DNA of 49,472 nt from CAZEAC01 sp964510065 (GTDB lineage Bacteria; Bdellovibrionota_C; UBA2361; CAIXSY01). Location: the NCBI GenBank assembly GCA_964510065.1, contig CAZEAC010000030.1:1-49472 (forward strand). Direction: 5' to 3'. Shown in pieces: positions 8,605 through 17,075 of the stretch; within the stretch, counting starts at the first letter, position 1, and the number at the start of each line of letters is the position of its first letter. The notes beneath the pieces were generated by a model, which did not search any database, was not told the origin of the DNA, and saw only the letters and a program-made list of their open reading frames with translations. The translations under genes and the position numbers were made by a program.

Positions 8605-9677
8605 ATAAGTATGGAGTCTTAAAAATCGTTGGTACTGCGGTACTGATGGCGCCGTTGTCGCTTCTTGCACAGCAGCGAGTAGATGAGTTTGATGAGGCGC
8701 CGGCGCAGGGGCGTACGTCTGCGGTTGCGGATGAGCGCTCGAACGAGGAACTTACTTCCGGCTATACGATAAAGGAGCAGGAGCTCGAGGAGCGTCGTGC
8801 GCGTCTTTTGGCGCAGGAAACCAAGCTCCTCGAAGAGCTTCATCGCGAAGGGGCGCCAAGACGAGTTGCCCCGCAACCGATTCCCGAGCGCATAATCGAT
8901 AACGAGTCGGAAGTCAGCGCGCCTCGTGGTGCTGAGGAAGAGGAATTGGTGCCGTTTTCAACCAATGAGAGCGACCAGGGCGAACCTATTCCAGTCAGAA
9001 GTGTCACAAAGGCCGCGCCGCCGGTAAAGACTGCCCCACCTTCACGTTCGCCACGAGTGATTAGCTCTCTGGAAGATGTCCAGGCAGCTAAGGTGAAAGA
9101 GGAGCGAAAAAACTCTGCAAACTTCGAAAGTCAGATGCAATCTCTCAAACTGCGGAGTCAGCAGCTTAGCCGAGAGCTGCAAGAAGCAAAGGATCGCCTG
9201 ATGATCGCCGAAACTGAAGTTGAAAGACTTTCGCGTTTGCTGCGTGAGAAAAATTCGGCGACGCTCGATAAGTATGCTGCGGCGCCCACGGTAACGGCAC
9301 GTCATGCTCCCCCTCGTGCTGAAGTGGTAAATCCACCACCGCAGGTTAATGTGGTGAAGAGTGCCCCACGAAGCGTGGAAGACGAACCGCTCATCGCGAC
9401 AGTGATGGCGGAAAAAGCGAATTTACGAATTGGGCCAAGCAAAGACAATTCACCTTCGATGACCGTATCACGCGGAACGCGGCTTGTTGTCGAGAAAAGA
9501 GTTGGTGAGTGGTATCGCATTATTACTCCGGCAGGGACACGGGCGTGGATAGCAAGCGAAGTAGTCGCATTTGGTGAGACGTCACAATCTAGCCCTTCGC
9601 GAACGGTAAAGATTCGGGGCTATGACTCGAGTATTGAAGATGAAACCTTTAAATTGCTCAATAATCGAAGCCGCTAG
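8601..9677 (+). CDS. Exported coiled-coil protein with a C-terminal bacterial SH3 domain
   Basis: This 358-residue protein has an N-terminal signal peptide ending near LLAQQ (about residue 23). A long Glu/Arg-rich low-complexity region follows, then a coiled coil at about 168-222 (repeated LSRELQEAK and VERLSRLLRE heptads) and a SH3b domain at about 268-325. That domain carries the hallmark ANLRIGPS start, a GEWYRI turn and a RAWIASEVV end. SH3b domains usually bind peptidoglycan or peptides. The stop lies inside the following M23 peptidase gene, a 56-base overlap that points to a joint job in cell-wall remodelling around the secretion channel. It could also be a peptidase activator of the EnvC/NlpD kind. 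Confidence 0.8.
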   Translation: MNKYGVLKIVGTAVLMAPLSLLAQQRVDEFDEAPAQGRTSAVADERSNEELTSGYTIKEQELEERRARLLAQETKLLEELHREGAPRRVAPQPIPERIIDNESEVSAPRGAEEEELVPFSTNESDQGEPIPVRSVTKAAPPVKTAPPSRSPRVISSLEDVQAAKVKEERKNSANFESQMQSLKLRSQQLSRELQEAKDRLMIAETEVERLSRLLREKNSATLDKYAAAPTVTARHAPPRAEVVNPPPQVNVVKSAPRSVEDEPLIATVMAEKANLRIGPSKDNSPSMTVSRGTRLVVEKRVGEWYRIITPAGTRAWIASEVVAFGETSQSSPSRTVKIRGYDSSIEDETFKLLNNRSR

Positions 9678-10152
9678 TACGGTTGCGCTTTGTATTAGCG
9701 CGGTAATGGCGCTTTTTGGCGCGTCTCGGGCTGAGGCTGCACCGTCTTTCGTTTTTCCGATAGTAGGAACTCGTGTTTCGAGTAACTTTGGTGCGCGCAA
9801 GCACCCGGTCTTTCATGTACTTAAGCATCATGCCGGAATCGATCTCGCCGCTCCCGACGGGGCGGTCGTACGGACGATTGCTTCTGGTCGCGTAGTCTTC
9901 GCCGATCCCTACGCAGGATATGGAAATTTAGTAGTGATCGAGCATTCTGGAACGTACACTTCGCACTACGGACACTTAGAGAAGATCGTAGTGAAACCCG
10001 GTGAAACTGTGCGCGCGGGCCAGGTTATTGGCAGTGTCGGACGAACTGGCGTTGTCTCGGGTCCGCATCTACATTTAGAAATTCGTAGAGGCGGAAAGCC
10101 ACTTGATCCTCGCGGGGTTATTCCGGGATTGGAAGATCAGGCGGAGGGGTGA
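9622..10152 (+). CDS. M23 family metallopeptidase (LytM-type peptidoglycan endopeptidase)
   Basis: M23 peptidases cut peptide cross-links in peptidoglycan. The zinc ligands are visible: HxxxD at H70-A-G-I-D74 and HxH at H149-L-H151, with a further conserved His in SHYGHLEK near 115-120. A hydrophobic export signal ends near AEAAPSF. The start is uncertain: ATG at 9622 or ATG at 9640, both inside the SH3 gene. All catalytic residues are present, so it should be active. In a T4SS operon a cell-wall hydrolase usually opens the murein for channel assembly, a role filled by VirB1 or TraT-associated lysozymes in other systems. The operon appears to end here. Confidence 0.92.
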   Translation: MTRVLKMKPLNCSIIEAASTVALCISAVMALFGASRAEAAPSFVFPIVGTRVSSNFGARKHPVFHVLKHHAGIDLAAPDGAVVRTIASGRVVFADPYAGYGNLVVIEHSGTYTSHYGHLEKIVVKPGETVRAGQVIGSVGRTGVVSGPHLHLEIRRGGKPLDPRGVIPGLEDQAEG

Positions 10153-10206
10153 GCCCGACGATCGAAGTAACAAAGTGATCCTGGCAGCACATAACTTACT
10201 TTAGTT

Positions 10207-11064
10207 ATGGGTAAGGTAGCAGGCAAACTGGTTCCCTTTCTGCTTCGCGGCGCTTCGGCTGCGCTTATCTTCTCAGCGCTCACGGTGTATTATCAGGATT
10301 ACCTCGTCGTACCACTTGCCCTCAATACCTCGCATACTCTTGAGCCCCGCGATCCGGCAAGCCTTCGCCATGAGCTCAAGAGTGATTTCATCGAAGCCGC
10401 CGATGGAGTTAAAATCGAGATTTGGAGCAGCGGTAAAGCAATTTCAAAGGCCAAGAGTCGTGGAATTGCCCTCTTTTTTGCGGGTAACGCCCAACCTATC
10501 GAGCAAATCTCAAACCTCTCACTTTGGTTTCACTCGATCGGGCTCAAGAGCTACTTTCTGTCTTATCGAGGAACGGGGAGGAGCTCGGGAAGCGTAAGCG
10601 AACAGGGAATCTATAAAGATGCCGAGGCTCTATGGAAGTTTGCCACTGAAAACGGCGTAATTCCGGCTGAGCAGGTATTTGTGTTCTCGCACTCGTTAGG
10701 TTCCGGACCAGCTTCGTACATCGCGCAGCGTCACAGCCCGGCAGCGCTCGTGTTGTTTTCGCCATTTACGAGTCTGCGGGATGTCGTAAGCGAGATGCCG
10801 CTCTATGGGTTATTACTGCCCTTCCTGCGCTGGCACTTTCCCGTGAGTGACCGCATAGCGGATCTTCCCCAGACATGCGTCGTGCTCGCACATGGTGCAC
10901 GAGACGATATCGTGCCGATTGAGCACAGCCGCAAGATTGCTGCGCAGTATCACGGAGTACGATCGATAACGTTTCTTGAAGATAGCGAAAAGTCGCACAA
11001 CGATATTCTGAGTGTCGCGCTACTGCACAGAGTCACGAAGACACTTTCTGAGTGCGTCCCGTAA
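10207..11064 (+). CDS. Alpha/beta hydrolase, membrane-anchored (ABHD13/Bem46-like)
   Basis: The 285-residue protein has an N-terminal hydrophobic anchor (about residues 8-27) and an alpha/beta-hydrolase domain. The nucleophile elbow is HSLGSG with S163. The acid is in GARDDIVP (D233 or D234) and the histidine is H264 in SHND. The oxyanion-side motif YRGTGRSSG is also clear. This set fits the Bem46/ABHD13 group of membrane-associated serine hydrolases, for which the substrate is generally unknown. It starts 54 bases after the M23 gene without an obvious Shine-Dalgarno, so it may be an independent transcript. Confidence 0.85.
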   Translation: MGKVAGKLVPFLLRGASAALIFSALTVYYQDYLVVPLALNTSHTLEPRDPASLRHELKSDFIEAADGVKIEIWSSGKAISKAKSRGIALFFAGNAQPIEQISNLSLWFHSIGLKSYFLSYRGTGRSSGSVSEQGIYKDAEALWKFATENGVIPAEQVFVFSHSLGSGPASYIAQRHSPAALVLFSPFTSLRDVVSEMPLYGLLLPFLRWHFPVSDRIADLPQTCVVLAHGARDDIVPIEHSRKIAAQYHGVRSITFLEDSEKSHNDILSVALLHRVTKTLSECVP

Positions 11065-11220
11065 AATTCGAACATCTTAGAGTCGAATTCATCAGCAATC
11101 GCATTGCACACTCTCGCGATTGCTTACTCCCCAGGCGAGGAATGTCTAAATTCTAGTCCATTGTAAGAGAGGTAGAGAATAATTACACTACGATGAACAA
11201 TTTCAGTTTGGAGACACGTT

Positions 11221-12249
11221 ATGGAATTTAGACAGCTCGGTGGTTCTGGACTTAAGGTTCCGGTCCTTACGCTCGGTACAGGCACATTTGGCGGCACGAC
11301 TGACCTTTTTAAGGGGTTCGGCAGCACTGATGTGAAAGAGGCGACACGGCTTGTTGATATCTGTCTCGAAGCGGGAATTACTATGTTCGATAGCGCGGAT
11401 ATCTATTCTCACGGCGCTGCCGAAGAGATCCTCGGCAAAGCGATTGCCGGCCGTCGAGATAAGATTTTGATCTCAACCAAAGGCACCTTTGCGATGGGCA
11501 GCGATCCCAATTGTGTAGGTTCCTCCCGCTTTCATCTTATTAATTCGGTAGAGGGTAGTCTTAAGCGCCTCGGCACTGACTATATCGATCTGTACCAACT
11601 TCACGGATTCGACGCGGTAAGCCCTGTCGAAGAGACGCTTTCTACGCTTAATGATTTAGTGCGCGCGGGGAAGATCCGCTATATCGGTTGCTCCAATTTC
11701 TCAGGCTGGCATGTAATGAAGTCACTTGCTGTATCCGATCGTTATGGCTGGCAACGCTACGTTGCGCACCAGGCTTATTATTCCTTGGTGGGACGTGATT
11801 ATGAGAGTGAATTAATGCCACTTGCTATTGATCAAAAAGTTGGCGCAGTAGTTTGGAGTCCACTCGGCTGGGGGCGCCTCACCGGCAAGATTCGCCGTGG
11901 AAATCCGCTGCCCAAAGATACTCGGCTTTCAAATAAAGCAGCTGCCGATGCCGGACCTCAGGTGCCTGAGGAGTATCTCTACAATGTTGTCGATGCGCTC
12001 GATAAAATTGCAAAGGAATGTGAAAAATCGATTGCGCAAGTAGCACTGAACTGGCTATTACAGCGCCCTACGGTCGCTACGCTTATTATTGGCGCGCGAA
12101 ACGAATCACAGTTGCGGGAGAATATCGCGGCAGTGGGTTGGCAGCTAAATCCGTCGCACGTTGCAATGCTTGATTCAGTAAGTGCTCAACCGCTTCCTTA
12201 CCCATACTGGCACCAGCGCTTCTTTGATCGAAATCCAGCGCCGGTTTGA
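11221..12249 (+). CDS. Aldo/keto reductase
   Basis: This 342-residue NADPH-dependent oxidoreductase has the full catalytic tetrad: D57 and Y62 in FDSADIYSHG, K87 in ISTKGTF, and H128 in QLHGFD. The family markers YIDLYQLH and IRYIGCSNFSGW and the C-terminal cofactor pocket around PTVATLIIGARN complete a TIM-barrel AKR. It probably reduces aldehydes or ketones in the cytosol; the substrate cannot be read. A GGAG lies 7 bases before the ATG. The gene converges on the regulatory operon with only 20 bases between the stop codons. Confidence 0.93.
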   Translation: MEFRQLGGSGLKVPVLTLGTGTFGGTTDLFKGFGSTDVKEATRLVDICLEAGITMFDSADIYSHGAAEEILGKAIAGRRDKILISTKGTFAMGSDPNCVGSSRFHLINSVEGSLKRLGTDYIDLYQLHGFDAVSPVEETLSTLNDLVRAGKIRYIGCSNFSGWHVMKSLAVSDRYGWQRYVAHQAYYSLVGRDYESELMPLAIDQKVGAVVWSPLGWGRLTGKIRRGNPLPKDTRLSNKAAADAGPQVPEEYLYNVVDALDKIAKECEKSIAQVALNWLLQRPTVATLIIGARNESQLRENIAAVGWQLNPSHVAMLDSVSAQPLPYPYWHQRFFDRNPAPV

Positions 12250-12269
12250 TGAGCACGCCGACCCGTGGC

Positions 12270-13667
12270 CTACTCTGCGTCAACCCCGTCGCCAATACTA
12301 AGCCCTTTGGCGCGGTAGTCATTAATCTTATTTCGAAGCGTACGGATTGAGATCCCCAGCATCTTCGCGGCTTGAGTGCGATTCCAGGCGGTAGCCTTAA
12401 GGGTTTCTAGAATGAGGGTCTGTTCCATTGCTTCGACCGTCTGGCCTGAACGCAGAATTGGCAACTCCTCACTTGGCGGGACAATTTCAAGCTCCGCTTT
12501 GAGCGTACGAGGCTGGCTAGTATTCGAAAGCAAGAAATCACCCTCCTTTGGAGTTTCACCTCGTGACAGAATTGCCGCGCGTTCGACAGCATTTTGTAGC
12601 TCGCGAACATTTCCGGGCCAGTTATGTTGCGAGAGCACCTGCAAAACATCAGGAGAAATTGCCGGCGCACTGTCCCCCATGTACTGGCGCATAAAATGCT
12701 CAACGAGCAGTCGCACATCTCCTCTGCGTTCGCGTAGCGGCGGGAGTGTGATCGGAATTACATTCAAGCGGTAGTAAAGATCGGCCCTGAATTTTCCGGA
12801 ATTAGCCATCTCTTCAAGGTTTCTATTAGTCGTGGCAAGTACTCGCACATCAATCGAGACCGGATCGCGACCACCGACTCGATCGACCTCACGTTCTTGA
12901 AGCACGCGTAATAGCTTGGCTTGAAGAGCAAGATCCATCTCCGAAATTTCATCGAGAAGAATTGTCCCACCATGCGCAAGTTCAAACTTTCCAATCTTGC
13001 GGTTCTGCGCTCCGGTGAAGGCGCCCTTTTCGTGACCGAATAGTTCGCTCTCAAGAAGCGTTTCAGGAAGCGCTGCACAGTTCACCGCAATAAAAGGGCG
13101 CTGCGCACGCGCGCTGGAGCTATGAATGAGCCTGGCGATAAGCTCCTTGCCCGTTCCTGATTCACCTTGGATTAGCACCGTGGCGTCGCTTCGCGCCACC
13201 GCCTCGGCAACTTCAAGAACACGAATCATCAGAGGGTCGTTACTGATTATAGGCCGGCCCTTGCGCGACCGTTTGGCTTCACTTCGAAACGTTCGATTCT
13301 CGGCGCTTAGAACCCTTTCTACAATGCGCTCTAGGTCATCGGCCGAAAATGGCTTAGTCACGAAGTCTGCGGCGCCAAGCTGCATCGCTTCGACTGCCTG
13401 CATGATTGTGCCGTATGCAGTAATCATCACCAGTGGGGTTTGCGGGAAGCGGCCCTGTACCGCAGCAAGAAGTTCTTGGCCTGTCATTTCAGGCATGCGT
13501 TGATCTGAGATGATTAGGTCAAAGCTCTGCTGTTCCAGGAGCTCGAGTGCGGCTTTTCCGTCGGCGACAACAGTGACCTCATGCCCCATACGTGAAAGAG
13601 CGGCATGCAGCGCCACCTGCATTTGAGTGTCGTCATCGGCAACGAGAGTTCGAATAAGTTTATCCAT
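12270..13667 (-). CDS. Sigma-54-dependent response regulator (NtrC/FlrC class)
   Basis: This 465-residue regulator has three domains. The receiver (residues 1-120) has acid pocket D11-D12, phospho-acceptor D55, T83 and K105. The AAA+ domain (about 138-365) has Walker A GESGTGKE at 168-175 and the sigma-54 contact loop GAFTGA at 215-220. The C-terminus is a Fis-type HTH (about 415-455). Phosphorylation should drive oligomerisation and open sigma-54 promoters. The gene is the last of a four-gene operon, 8 bases after its likely kinase, with AAAGG before the ATG. Domain order matches NtrC, AtoC, FlrC and FleR. The flagellar reading comes from the operon, not from this protein. Confidence 0.93.
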   Translation of the reverse strand: MDKLIRTLVADDDTQMQVALHAALSRMGHEVTVVADGKAALELLEQQSFDLIISDQRMPEMTGQELLAAVQGRFPQTPLVMITAYGTIMQAVEAMQLGAADFVTKPFSADDLERIVERVLSAENRTFRSEAKRSRKGRPIISNDPLMIRVLEVAEAVARSDATVLIQGESGTGKELIARLIHSSSARAQRPFIAVNCAALPETLLESELFGHEKGAFTGAQNRKIGKFELAHGGTILLDEISEMDLALQAKLLRVLQEREVDRVGGRDPVSIDVRVLATTNRNLEEMANSGKFRADLYYRLNVIPITLPPLRERRGDVRLLVEHFMRQYMGDSAPAISPDVLQVLSQHNWPGNVRELQNAVERAAILSRGETPKEGDFLLSNTSQPRTLKAELEIVPPSEELPILRSGQTVEAMEQTLILETLKATAWNRTQAAKMLGISIRTLRNKINDYRAKGLSIGDGVDAE

Positions 13668-13675
13668 AATAACCT

Positions 13676-14524
13676 TTATTTAATCGAGACCGCACGCCGC
13701 GGCAGTACAATAGTAATTTCAGCGCCGCCATTATTTTCGGCATGCACGCTACCACCATGACTCTCTACCACTTGCTTGACGATCGCCAATCCGAGACCAG
13801 TCCCCTCGTTCTTTGTGGTGGCGAAGGGCTCAAAAAGTGATTGCTTTATCCTTTCCGAAAATCCGGGACCGCTATCACGAAATGTAATTCGCAGCGAACC
13901 ATCGGCGCAGTCTTTACTGTGAATGGATACGCTACCCCTGCCCTTCTGAGCTTGGATCGCATTGAGAAGCACATTCGTGAACACTCGGCGAAGACCGTGT
14001 TCATTTCCAAAAATAAAAGGATTGGCTTCAAATTTCGTCGTTGTTGCAAAGTCATCGGCAGAGTGACCTGCCATGCTTTGCTCAATTTGTTCGGAGATAA
14101 TCGCGTGAACGTTCAGCGGCGCCATATGCGGCTTTTCACTTCTTGAGAACTGAAGAATGTTGCTGACGACGTTTTCAAGGGCGCAAATCGACCTATTCAT
14201 CTGTTCAAGAAGCTGCGTGGCAGTTCCAGTGCCCGGAAGCTCTTTGTGAAGCAGAGAGGTAAAAAGTTTGAGTGCGCCAAGCGGATTTCGAACCTCGTGC
14301 GCAATTGCCGCGGCGGTTTCGCCGAGTGTTGCGAGTTTTTGCGCCTGTTTTATTTCGAGTTCTTTTTGGCGCAGCTGAAGCTTTAAGGCTTCGCTCTCCT
14401 TGCGAAGCTGTTCGTAACGTTCTTCGAGCCTCTTTCCCGAAACGGTAAACTGCTCGAAGAGCTGAGAAAGTCTCGATTCAGCGCTTTCCGCGGCAACTTT
14501 TTCAGCGGTATTTCTCTCTCTCAT
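13676..14524 (-). CDS. Cytoplasmic sensor histidine kinase (FlrB/FleS-like)
   Basis: The start at 14524 overlaps the preceding stop as ATGA and has AGGAGG just upstream, so translation is coupled. The 282-residue kinase has no membrane helix or clear PAS domain. An N-terminal coiled coil (about residues 12-62) leads into a HisKA domain with phospho-acceptor H76 in IAHEVRNP. A HATPase domain follows with N box NVLLNAIQ, G1 DSGPGF and G2 GTGLGL. It is a soluble partner for the adjacent response regulator. A soluble kinase next to an NtrC-type regulator resembles FlrB/FleS in flagellar cascades, which sense assembly state. The input signal could come from the neighbouring TPR protein; that is inference. 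Confidence 0.9.
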   Translation of the reverse strand: MRERNTAEKVAAESAESRLSQLFEQFTVSGKRLEERYEQLRKESEALKLQLRQKELEIKQAQKLATLGETAAAIAHEVRNPLGALKLFTSLLHKELPGTGTATQLLEQMNRSICALENVVSNILQFSRSEKPHMAPLNVHAIISEQIEQSMAGHSADDFATTTKFEANPFIFGNEHGLRRVFTNVLLNAIQAQKGRGSVSIHSKDCADGSLRITFRDSGPGFSERIKQSLFEPFATTKNEGTGLGLAIVKQVVESHGGSVHAENNGGAEITIVLPRRAVSIK

Positions 14525-15477
14525 GGTGCCTCCTGCTTCCATGCCGTGACTTCGGCTTCCGCATTTAACATGACAAGCCAGGGATCCGATGGCGGATACT
14601 TTTTTTGTGCCTCTGAGTAGATCTTCTTGGCAAGTTCCGAGTCCTTTTTCTGTAATGCTGCCTTAAGCAGTGCGTAATCAGTCCAGCTATCGAGAAATTG
14701 CTGAGGGAACTCATTCCTGCCTTTCTCGAGCCAAAAGCGTACGTCGTCGTAACGTTGGGCATCAAGCGCAAGAAGCGCCAGATGGCGAATCGTTTCTGGA
14801 GTACGCTCGCTCTTAAGAGAGACTCGTTCAAAGCTTTCTTCGGCGGCCTGCTGTTTCCCGAGACGCTCGCGGCAAAGCCCTAGCCGGTATGATATCTCCG
14901 AACGCTCGTCGTTGTTTGCGTCCTGCATCGCCCTTTCGTATTTCTCCTCGGCTGCTCCAAAGGTGTCGGCCTGCATGAGAGCATCGCCCCACAGCATATA
15001 AATCGCAGAAGAAATCGCTGGATTTGTCGCGCCTAGGGCTGACGCCTTCTCGACGAAGAATATCGCGGACTGCGTTCTCCCCTCCTGGTACTCGATTATT
15101 GCTCGATTGAGCAAAAGCTCCGCGCGTATCCTTTGTTTGAGCGAAGGTTCTTTAAGGACTGCTTCAAATTCTTTGATCGCCCGTTCGGCAAGCCCAAGGG
15201 CCCACGCGCTCTTGCCAGCGGCAACCGTCGACTCGATGGTACGTACTCGCAAAGGGATCCTATCATACGCGGCAAGCGCTTTGAGATGATCTCCGTTTGC
15301 ACTGAGGCGCTCAACATCTATTGGATGTTCGGCGAAGACCAATCCGCTCACTGCCAGCCACAGGACAATCGAGGTGCGCAGCAGCGTAAAGAGTGACCCG
15401 CGATTGCTGCGGCCAGCATGGCTAATCGCTCGATTAGCGTTGTCATTAGCGCACTTTAGGAGGGATTCTCGCAGCAT
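14521..15477 (-). CDS. Exported TPR-repeat protein of the sigma-54 regulatory operon
   Basis: The ATG at 15477 has AAGGAA six bases upstream; an in-frame TTG at 15495 would overlap the previous gene and is less likely. The 318-residue protein has a long N-region, a hydrophobic export or anchor segment at about residues 30-48 (ending LVFAEHP), and then helical TPR-type repeats with typical A/G/A spacing (e.g. SAIYMLWGDALMQADTFGAA). It is probably periplasmic or membrane-anchored. Its place between a sigma-54 activator and a histidine kinase suggests it feeds a signal to the kinase, but a soluble cytoplasmic kinase would need an intermediary. I do not recognise a named family. Confidence 0.8.
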   Translation of the reverse strand: MLRESLLKCANDNANRAISHAGRSNRGSLFTLLRTSIVLWLAVSGLVFAEHPIDVERLSANGDHLKALAAYDRIPLRVRTIESTVAAGKSAWALGLAERAIKEFEAVLKEPSLKQRIRAELLLNRAIIEYQEGRTQSAIFFVEKASALGATNPAISSAIYMLWGDALMQADTFGAAEEKYERAMQDANNDERSEISYRLGLCRERLGKQQAAEESFERVSLKSERTPETIRHLALLALDAQRYDDVRFWLEKGRNEFPQQFLDSWTDYALLKAALQKKDSELAKKIYSEAQKKYPPSDPWLVMLNAEAEVTAWKQEAP

Positions 15478-15487
15478 CGCCGCTTCC

Positions 15488-16606
15488 TTAGACAATAACT
15501 CTGCTTATGTCGCTCGTAGCATTCTCGGATGTGCACGCCTCCTCGTCTCCCTCAAGTTCCGCGACCATCTCAACTTTTTGCGCGAGCCCTTTTTTCTTGA
15601 TTTTCTCAACGAGCGTGGTGCGATTGAGACGTAGTAATGCAGCCGCCGCTTTCTTATTGCCATTGGTTCGAGAGAGCGCCATGGTGATGAGCCTCGTCTC
15701 GAAATGCTCGACAACTTGGTTAAAATCGAGCCCTTCCGGCGGTAGCTCATCGGAAACTTCGACTATGTTGCAGTTTTGAACTGAACTGCGAATGTACTCG
15801 GGGAGGAGCTCGCATGAGATTTCGTCGCTGTCAGCGAGAATCGCGATTCGTTCAACGAGGTTTTCTAACTCGCGAATATTGCCTGGCCACGCATAAAGGC
15901 CAACATTCTTTAGTGCCTCTTCGGAGAATCGAATCTGTTCACGTCCGAGAGTACGGCACGCACGTTCAAGAAAATACTGTGCCAGAATTTTAACATCTGA
16001 ACCGCGTTCTCGTAGTGCGGGAAGCTCGATAGGAACAACTTGAAGTCTATAGTACAGATCCTCTCGGAATCGACCAGCACGCACCTCTTCTCGAAGGTCT
16101 TTGTTTGTCGCCGCGACGACTCGTACATCAACGTCAATTGTTTTTGTCGAGCCGACTGGCTCAATCTTCTTCTCTTGGAGGAAGCGTAGCAGCTTTACTT
16201 GAAGTTTTGGACTCATCTCGCCAATTTCGTCCAGAAAGATGGTGCCCTTGTCCGCAAGCTGAATTCGGCCCATGCGTGCGCATACCGCGCCGGTAAATGC
16301 GCCTTTTTCATGGCCAAAGAGTTCGCTTTCGAGGATATCCTCGGGAATTGCGCCGCAGTTTACTGGTACAAGTTTTCCATCGCGTCCGCTCAGTCGATGA
16401 ATGGCACGAGCAATCAGCTCCTTGCCCGTACCGCTTTCTCCGAGAATAAGCACTGTCGAAGCAGTCTTGGCGACTTTCTCGACGACTCCAAATATTTTTT
16501 GCATTTCACGACATTCGCTGACGATGCCGAGAAAGGAAGTTTGACGAACGTTAAGACCGTGTGAACCTGCGGGCGCTACTTTGCCCTCGAATTCCCTAAA
16601 AGACAT
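15488..16606 (-). CDS. Sigma-54-dependent activator without a receiver domain (FlrA-like)
   Basis: The ATG at 16606 is 8 bases after AGGAGA; an upstream start at 16636 would only add 10 residues across that ribosome site. The 372-residue protein has an N-terminal stretch of only about 25 residues, an AAA+ domain with Walker A GESGTGKE (56-63) and GAFTGA (102-107), a Fis-type HTH near 300-340, and an acidic tail. With no receiver or GAF domain it may be constitutive or controlled by a partner, like PspF. FlrA/FleQ, the usual first gene of such operons, carries a receiver-like N-domain that is missing here. It heads the operon behind a sigma-54 promoter match. Confidence 0.92.
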   Translation of the reverse strand: MSFREFEGKVAPAGSHGLNVRQTSFLGIVSECREMQKIFGVVEKVAKTASTVLILGESGTGKELIARAIHRLSGRDGKLVPVNCGAIPEDILESELFGHEKGAFTGAVCARMGRIQLADKGTIFLDEIGEMSPKLQVKLLRFLQEKKIEPVGSTKTIDVDVRVVAATNKDLREEVRAGRFREDLYYRLQVVPIELPALRERGSDVKILAQYFLERACRTLGREQIRFSEEALKNVGLYAWPGNIRELENLVERIAILADSDEISCELLPEYIRSSVQNCNIVEVSDELPPEGLDFNQVVEHFETRLITMALSRTNGNKKAAAALLRLNRTTLVEKIKKKGLAQKVEMVAELEGDEEACTSENATSDISRVIV

Positions 16607-16761
16607 GCTGCAGCTCTCCTTAGCAAACCTTAACAATTAACCGAGGGGTTCCGTCCCCCTCTACAACCTCGAACCGAACAGTGATGCTTAAAGCCAGTAA
16701 AACAACTTCCCTAAAAGCGACCATGCAAAACCGTCAAAACCACTGGCTTACAAGCATCGTG
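16607..16761 (-). promoter_or_regulatory. Structured 5' leader of the sigma-54 regulatory operon
   Basis: If transcription starts about 12 bases after the -12 element (near 16761), the mRNA has a leader of about 155 nt. It begins with a long-range stem. Arms at 16742-16758 and 16683-16698 pair as 8 bp (AAGCCAGU with ACUGGCUU), a small internal loop, then 7 bp (GAUGCUU with AAGCAUC), enclosing about 43 nt. A second perfect 6-bp hairpin follows at 16643-16661 (GAGGGG/CCCCUC), and then the AGGAGA ribosome site. Long stems in a leader of this length are often regulatory, for example controlling translation. I do not recognise a known riboswitch. The pairing is direct; function is inference. Confidence 0.45.
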
Positions 16762-16772
16762 TCATAGCATTG

Positions 16773-16787
16773 GCAATTCCCGTACCA
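16773..16787 (-). promoter_or_regulatory. Sigma-54 (-24/-12) promoter of the regulatory operon
   Basis: Read on the minus strand, the bases are TGGTACG-GGAA-TTGC, matching the sigma-54 consensus TGGCACG-N4-TTGC in all but one -24 base. The invariant GG and GC dinucleotides are separated by exactly 10 bases. It points to the regulator operon and starts about 155 bases before its first ATG. This suggests that the operon, which encodes two sigma-54 activators, is itself under sigma-54 control. Only the match was checked by eye; no scoring was possible. Confidence 0.65.
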
Positions 16788-17021
16788 GCAGAACATGACT
16801 TTGTGGGAAATTTGACTCCTCACTTCATGGCATGTGGTAAGAGTTCAGAACAATTGCAAAAGATTCTCTCAATTGTGGGAATATTGACGTACGCAATTCC
16901 TTGATTGTTTGAAAAAGAGAGAATTTTCGTCAAAATTTAGTTCAGTTTTTGTACAGCGCTGCCGATAAAGTTCGCACTTTTTGCGAGTTCTTTGACACTG
17001 CACCGTGAGCTACCTTCTCCC

Positions 17022-17051
17022 TTGTTAACTTCCTGAAACTATTCGTATTAT
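17022..17051 (+). promoter_or_regulatory. Possible sigma-70 promoter of the NAD-glutamate dehydrogenase gene
   Basis: TTGTTA at 17022-17027 and TATTAT at 17046-17051 are separated by 18 bases. Transcription would start about 18 bases before the ATG at 17076, where no strong Shine-Dalgarno is visible. The match is moderate, with one or two mismatches in each box. Confidence 0.4.
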
Positions 17052-17075
17052 AGACGCATCTACTGACTGACACTT

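Larger units (their letters stand above)
16607..17075. other. Divergent intergenic region between the sigma-54 operon and NAD-GDH gene
   Basis: This 469-base gap has no credible gene. The left part holds the leader, hairpins and -24/-12 promoter of the minus-strand operon. The right part holds AT-rich DNA and a possible sigma-70 promoter for the glutamate dehydrogenase gene. Bases from about 16800 to 17020 show no clear element to me beyond short A/T runs. Confidence 0.6.
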
